Positions 6,951-9,889 of a stretch of DNA of 9,889 nt are shown here, one piece after another. A program made the translations under genes and the position numbers. Under the pieces are notes generated by a model. The model was not told the DNA's origin, searched no databases, and worked only from the letters and a program-made list of their open reading frames with translations. The DNA lies in NCBI GenBank assembly GCA_900549375.1, contig URNY01000100.1, positions 1-9,889 of the forward strand, read 5' to 3'. Source of the stretch: an uncultured Bacteroidales bacterium. GTDB taxonomy: Bacteria > Bacteroidota > Bacteroidia > Bacteroidales > Muribaculaceae. The stretch's first letter is position 1. Each line of letters starts with the position of its first letter.

Positions 6951-8630
6951 TTACCATCCGGGATTCTGAACCAGAGCGCCGTTAGAACGCTGAATCTCAT
7001 CCATAGGAATAGGATAAAGAAGGTCGCGGCTCTCCTGGAAACGGATTCCCTTGTCGCTGGATTCACCCTGATTATATTTCTCGTAGATATCTGCCTGATC
7101 GCTGAGATTATACGTCACGAAAGAACCGTCGGGACCCATGATGGTAGACATCACGCTCTTGCCGTCGTCCGTTTTCCAGCGGCGGATATCGAAAAGACGG
7201 TTCTGCTCGAAAGCGAGCTCCAGACGGCGCTCGAGACGTATGGCATCGCGCAGGGCCGTGCCTGAAGAAGTCACGTCCGGAAGGTTCACACGGCTGCGCA
7301 CGCGGTTGAGCGCCGTGCGGGCATTGCCGTCGTCGCCGGTGGCGTTGCAAGCCTCTGCATAGAGCAGGAGCACATCGGCAAAACGAAGGATACGGTGGTT
7401 GAGAGGTATCTTTGTCTTGTCGTATACTGCCGGACGGTCTTCGAGCGGAATGAAATATTTGCGGATGATACGCGCACTCTTATGTATCGAAGGATCGATC
7501 ACATAGCCGGTGGAATAAATAGCGTCGGTCCAGCCGAGTTCATCTTTGAAGGAAACAAATTTCGGGTCGTTGATGCCGCCGTTCACAAAAACTGCGGAAT
7601 TGTTGTCGATGAATTTCTGGAACTGGGATTCTCCGGCGATTTCCGTACATCCCGTCTTGATGATTGTCCATCTCAGGCGCTCTGTATCGCCTGCCGCGAT
7701 ATAGGCGTTCTCAAGATCGCTCGTAGGCTGTCCCCACGACCAACCGTCGCCGATACCGTTGCGGCATCCGGTTATCACTGAAAGCGAACTGCCGAGCGAA
7801 TACTGGTTGTCGTCCATAGTCTGGGTCTCGAAAATCGACTCTACGCTGTTGTTGAATTTAACGCTCCACACATCGCCGAAATTGGGAAGCAGGTCGTATT
7901 CGTTCTCACTGATGACCTTACCTAAAGATATTTTGGCATCGGCCGGCTTGTTGTCGTAGAGCTGAACTTTGCCTAAAAGCGACAGAGCGGCTCCGCGGGT
8001 GGCGCGGCCTTTGTCGGCCGGTGCATATTCGCTTTTCTGCGGGAGGATCTCGGCGATTTCTGCAAGCTCAGTCTCGCAGAACCCATAGACCTCCTCAAGA
8101 GTATTGCGGGCAATGCCATCGCCGTTGCTGATAGGTTCGGTGATCAATGGCACTCCGCCGAAATAGCGGGCGAGGTCGAAATAGAAGAACGCACGCAGGA
8201 AACGGGCCTCGGCGATACGCTGTTTTTTCAGAGTCTCGTCCATGTTTGCTCCGGGAATGCGGGCAATAGCCGTGTTGCAGGTATAGATGCCCTGATAGCG
8301 GGCGCCCCAGAAACTGGAAAGGATTCCGTTGGTGGGAGCCGCCGGAAGGAAGCATGTCACGTCGCGATAGCCATCGCTCTGGGATGTATTTCCGTCCCAC
8401 ATGTCGTCGGTGGTCATGTCGGCCAGAAGCCAGCCGTTGTAGATCTGCCACCAATCGTTTTTGGCAATCTCGAAATAGCATCCGCCCACAAACGCGTCCA
8501 CCTCCTCTTCCGTCTGGAAATAGGTGTCAAGATTCTCGCTGCCGCGAACTTCCTCCGTAAGGAAATCATCGCATGATGTCATCGACATCAACAATGCGGC
8601 TGCGGCTGAATATATAATCGTTTTTTTCAT
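6951..8630 (-). CDS. susD: SusD/RagB-family glycan-binding outer-membrane lipoprotein
   Basis: SusD-family lipoproteins form the extracellular lid of the SusC transporter, binding oligosaccharides for TonB-dependent import. The 559-residue protein starts with a lipoprotein signal peptide (lipobox MTSC, lipidated C20) and an acidic DDFLTEE stretch consistent with surface display. Family signatures are present: ENLDTYFQTEEEVDAFVGGCY (split, about 32-52), EARFLRAFFYFDLARYFGGVPL (about 141-162), LLYAEACNATGDDGNARTAL near 430-450, then RRLELAFEQNRLFDIRRWK, and the canonical end LLYPIPMDEIQRSN...VQNPGW. Length and ends are normal, so it appears intact. The ATG at 8630 is preceded by an A-rich leader without a Shine-Dalgarno. 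It lies 70 bp after the susC stop, the standard susC-susD order. The symbol denotes family membership only; starch is not implied, and the glycan must be inferred from the GH30 and GH2 downstream. Confidence 0.95.
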   Translation of the reverse strand: MKKTIIYSAAAALLMSMTSCDDFLTEEVRGSENLDTYFQTEEEVDAFVGGCYFEIAKNDWWQIYNGWLLADMTTDDMWDGNTSQSDGYRDVTCFLPAAPTNGILSSFWGARYQGIYTCNTAIARIPGANMDETLKKQRIAEARFLRAFFYFDLARYFGGVPLITEPISNGDGIARNTLEEVYGFCETELAEIAEILPQKSEYAPADKGRATRGAALSLLGKVQLYDNKPADAKISLGKVISENEYDLLPNFGDVWSVKFNNSVESIFETQTMDDNQYSLGSSLSVITGCRNGIGDGWSWGQPTSDLENAYIAAGDTERLRWTIIKTGCTEIAGESQFQKFIDNNSAVFVNGGINDPKFVSFKDELGWTDAIYSTGYVIDPSIHKSARIIRKYFIPLEDRPAVYDKTKIPLNHRILRFADVLLLYAEACNATGDDGNARTALNRVRSRVNLPDVTSSGTALRDAIRLERRLELAFEQNRLFDIRRWKTDDGKSVMSTIMGPDGSFVTYNLSDQADIYEKYNQGESSDKGIRFQESRDLLYPIPMDEIQRSNGALVQNPGW

Positions 8631-8679
8631 TATTTTTCTTTCATTTTTGAATGTGAAGCAATTCCGGCTTCAGTTTCTT

Positions 8680-8724
8680 GAATTTGAAATCCGCTTCGAA
8701 TTAGAATTTGAAATCAACTCCGAA
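8680..8724 (-). repeat. 21-bp imperfect tandem repeat across the susC stop codon
   Basis: Positions 8704-8724 (encoding the last seven SusC residues, FGVDFKF) and 8680-8700 (immediately after the stop codon at 8701-8703) match at 18 of 21 bases, including an exact 12-bp core. The period is 24 bp, a multiple of three, so the downstream copy would encode FEADFKF in the same frame if the stop were read through or absent. It looks like a small duplication of the C-terminal strand codons. Confidence 0.75.
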
Positions 8725-9889
8725 GAGGTAGGTGCGCGGCGTAGGATAATTGCTCCTGTCGAGACCGGTGGCGATGGCGCCGCCGTCGTAGAACGGACGC
8801 TCGGGGTCCATACCCTTGTAGCTGGTGATTGTGAAGGGATTCTGAAGCGATACGTAGAAACGGAGTGTATAATCTTTCATGAAGCTCTTCGGAAGAGTAT
8901 ATCCCAACGTGAGGAGCTTGCAGCGGAAATACGTTCCGTCTTCAACATAGAAATCGCTTACGCGCTGGTAGTTCTGGTTCAGATCGGTATAGCTCAGTCG
9001 CGGGATGTCGTTGCTTGTGCCTGCGCCGTCCCATGCCGCGCCAAGAGTGCCTTTATATACGTTCTGGCCGCTTGCGCCGCTGTAGCGTCCGCGCTGGAGA
9101 TTGAAGATGTCGTTGCCGAATGTGCCGTAGAAGTTGGCGGTAAGATCAAAGTTCTTATACCAGAACGACATGTTCAGACCCAGTGAGAAATCGGGATAAG
9201 GATTGCCTATATATTTCTTGTCTTTGTCGTTGAGCTGGCCGTCGTGGTTCTGGTCAACAAAAATCAGGTCGCCGGGCTGTGCGTCGGGCTGAATCATATT
9301 GCCATGTTCGTCGGTATGGGCATACACCTGCTCCCAGTTCTGGAAGATTCCGGCTGTCTCATAGCCGAAGAAGCGGGAGATGGCGCCGCCGTCCTCATTC
9401 TTGATGATGCTCTCGGAAAGCAGGTTGCCGCCGTCCCAGATAGGACCGTCACCTGTAAACTTGATTGCTTTGTTTCTTACTGCAGAGAGCTGAACACCGA
9501 GGTCATAGCGGAATTCGCCTACCTGATCGGCCCAGTTCACTGAGAGCTCAAGACCTCTCGCGCGCATTTTGCCGATGTTCTGTGTGATGGCGCCCTGCCA
9601 TGTCGGAACGCCGAGAAGCAGCAGACTCTGCTTGGGATAAAGCATATCGTGCGAGGTCTTCTGGAAGAGGTCGAACGTCACGTTCAGTCGGCTGTTGAGG
9701 AACGACAGATCCAGACCGAAATCGAAGTCCTCTACAGTCTCCCATTTAAGATTGGGATTGCCCACGTTGCCCACGATTGTCGAAGGATAGCGGACGGGGG
9801 TATCGCCGAATACGTAATTCACATCATTATTCAGAGTCGTCATATAAGCTCCGTTGCTTATGGCCTGGTTACCCACGCGGCCCCAGCCC
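8701..9889 (-). CDS. susC: SusC-family TonB-dependent outer-membrane transporter, C-terminal part
   Basis: This is the C-terminal portion (about 396 of typically ~1,000 residues) of a SusC/RagA-type TonB-linked beta-barrel that imports oligosaccharides captured by SusD. The frame stays open to the right edge, so the signal peptide, carboxypeptidase-like domain, plug and first barrel strands lie outside the window. A GTG at 9876 is internal: the codons before it read GWGR and join VGNQAISNGAY, a classic SusC motif. Other signatures are NLKWETVEDFDFGLDLSFLN, DQNHDGQLNDKDKKYIGNPY (with PDFSLGLNMSF after it), LTANFYGTFGNDIFN, and a terminal barrel strand ending FGVDFKF with the aromatic C-terminal residue expected for outer-membrane barrels. 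The end is odd: the last 21 coding bases are repeated just beyond the stop. It is followed 70 bp downstream by susD in the same operon. Confidence 0.95.
   Translation of the reverse strand, partial: GWGRVGNQAISNGAYMTTLNNDVNYVFGDTPVRYPSTIVGNVGNPNLKWETVEDFDFGLDLSFLNSRLNVTFDLFQKTSHDMLYPKQSLLLLGVPTWQGAITQNIGKMRARGLELSVNWADQVGEFRYDLGVQLSAVRNKAIKFTGDGPIWDGGNLLSESIIKNEDGGAISRFFGYETAGIFQNWEQVYAHTDEHGNMIQPDAQPGDLIFVDQNHDGQLNDKDKKYIGNPYPDFSLGLNMSFWYKNFDLTANFYGTFGNDIFNLQRGRYSGASGQNVYKGTLGAAWDGAGTSNDIPRLSYTDLNQNYQRVSDFYVEDGTYFRCKLLTLGYTLPKSFMKDYTLRFYVSLQNPFTITSYKGMDPERPFYDGGAIATGLDRSNYPTPRTYLFGVDFKF

Noticed and set aside
8524..9186. 220-codon open frame on the plus strand opposite susC/susD
   Set aside because: It covers conserved coding sequence of both genes and their spacer in antisense; nothing in it resembles a protein family.
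9874..9876. GTG as a start codon for the SusC fragment
   Set aside because: The frame continues upstream with GWGR joined to VGNQ, a standard internal SusC motif, so the gene runs off the window.

Overview
The window looks like chromosomal DNA of a Bacteroidales bacterium, possibly a Muribaculaceae-type gut lineage, but I cannot place it below order from sequence alone. The evidence is a SusC/SusD pair, lipoproteins with acidic residues right after the lipid cysteine, a Bacteroidetes-like LigA (e.g. the FANPRNAASGTLK motif), and gene starts preceded by A/T-rich sequence with no clear Shine-Dalgarno.

Left part (1-2251, + strand): housekeeping genes. First is the 3'-terminal three quarters of ligA (NAD-dependent DNA ligase, N-terminus outside the window), then rpe (ribulose-phosphate 3-epimerase) 15 bp downstream. 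Both are on the + strand and probably co-transcribed. They converge on the block of minus-strand genes that fills the rest of the window.

Right part (2307-9889, all - strand; reading direction is right to left): the 3' part of a polysaccharide utilization locus (PUL). In transcription order it holds the C-terminal part of a SusC-family TonB-dependent transporter (runs off the right edge), a SusD-family lipoprotein, a GH30 endo-glycanase predicted to be a surface lipoprotein, a secreted (probably periplasmic) GH2 beta-galactosidase-like enzyme, and a small DUF805 membrane protein. The logic is the usual one: the surface GH30 cuts the polymer, SusC/SusD binds and imports oligosaccharides, and the GH2 trims them in the periplasm. 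The GH30 resembles subfamily-5-type enzymes (endo-beta-1,6-galactanases). Paired with a GH2 beta-galactosidase, this suggests beta-1,6-linked galactan, as in side chains of plant arabinogalactan proteins. That target is inference. The regulator, the promoter and any other enzymes would lie to the right of the window.

Three structures deserve attention. A strong GC-rich hairpin with a T-run lies between susD and the GH30 gene; it could attenuate transcription and set SusCD:enzyme stoichiometry. A 21-bp imperfect tandem duplication spans the SusC stop codon, so the last seven residues are re-encoded in frame just past the stop. The first ~57 nt of the window are open in the ligA frame but do not look like LigA. 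I found no RNA genes, mobile elements or CRISPR. No gene-free stretch reaches 300 bp (largest 109 bp).
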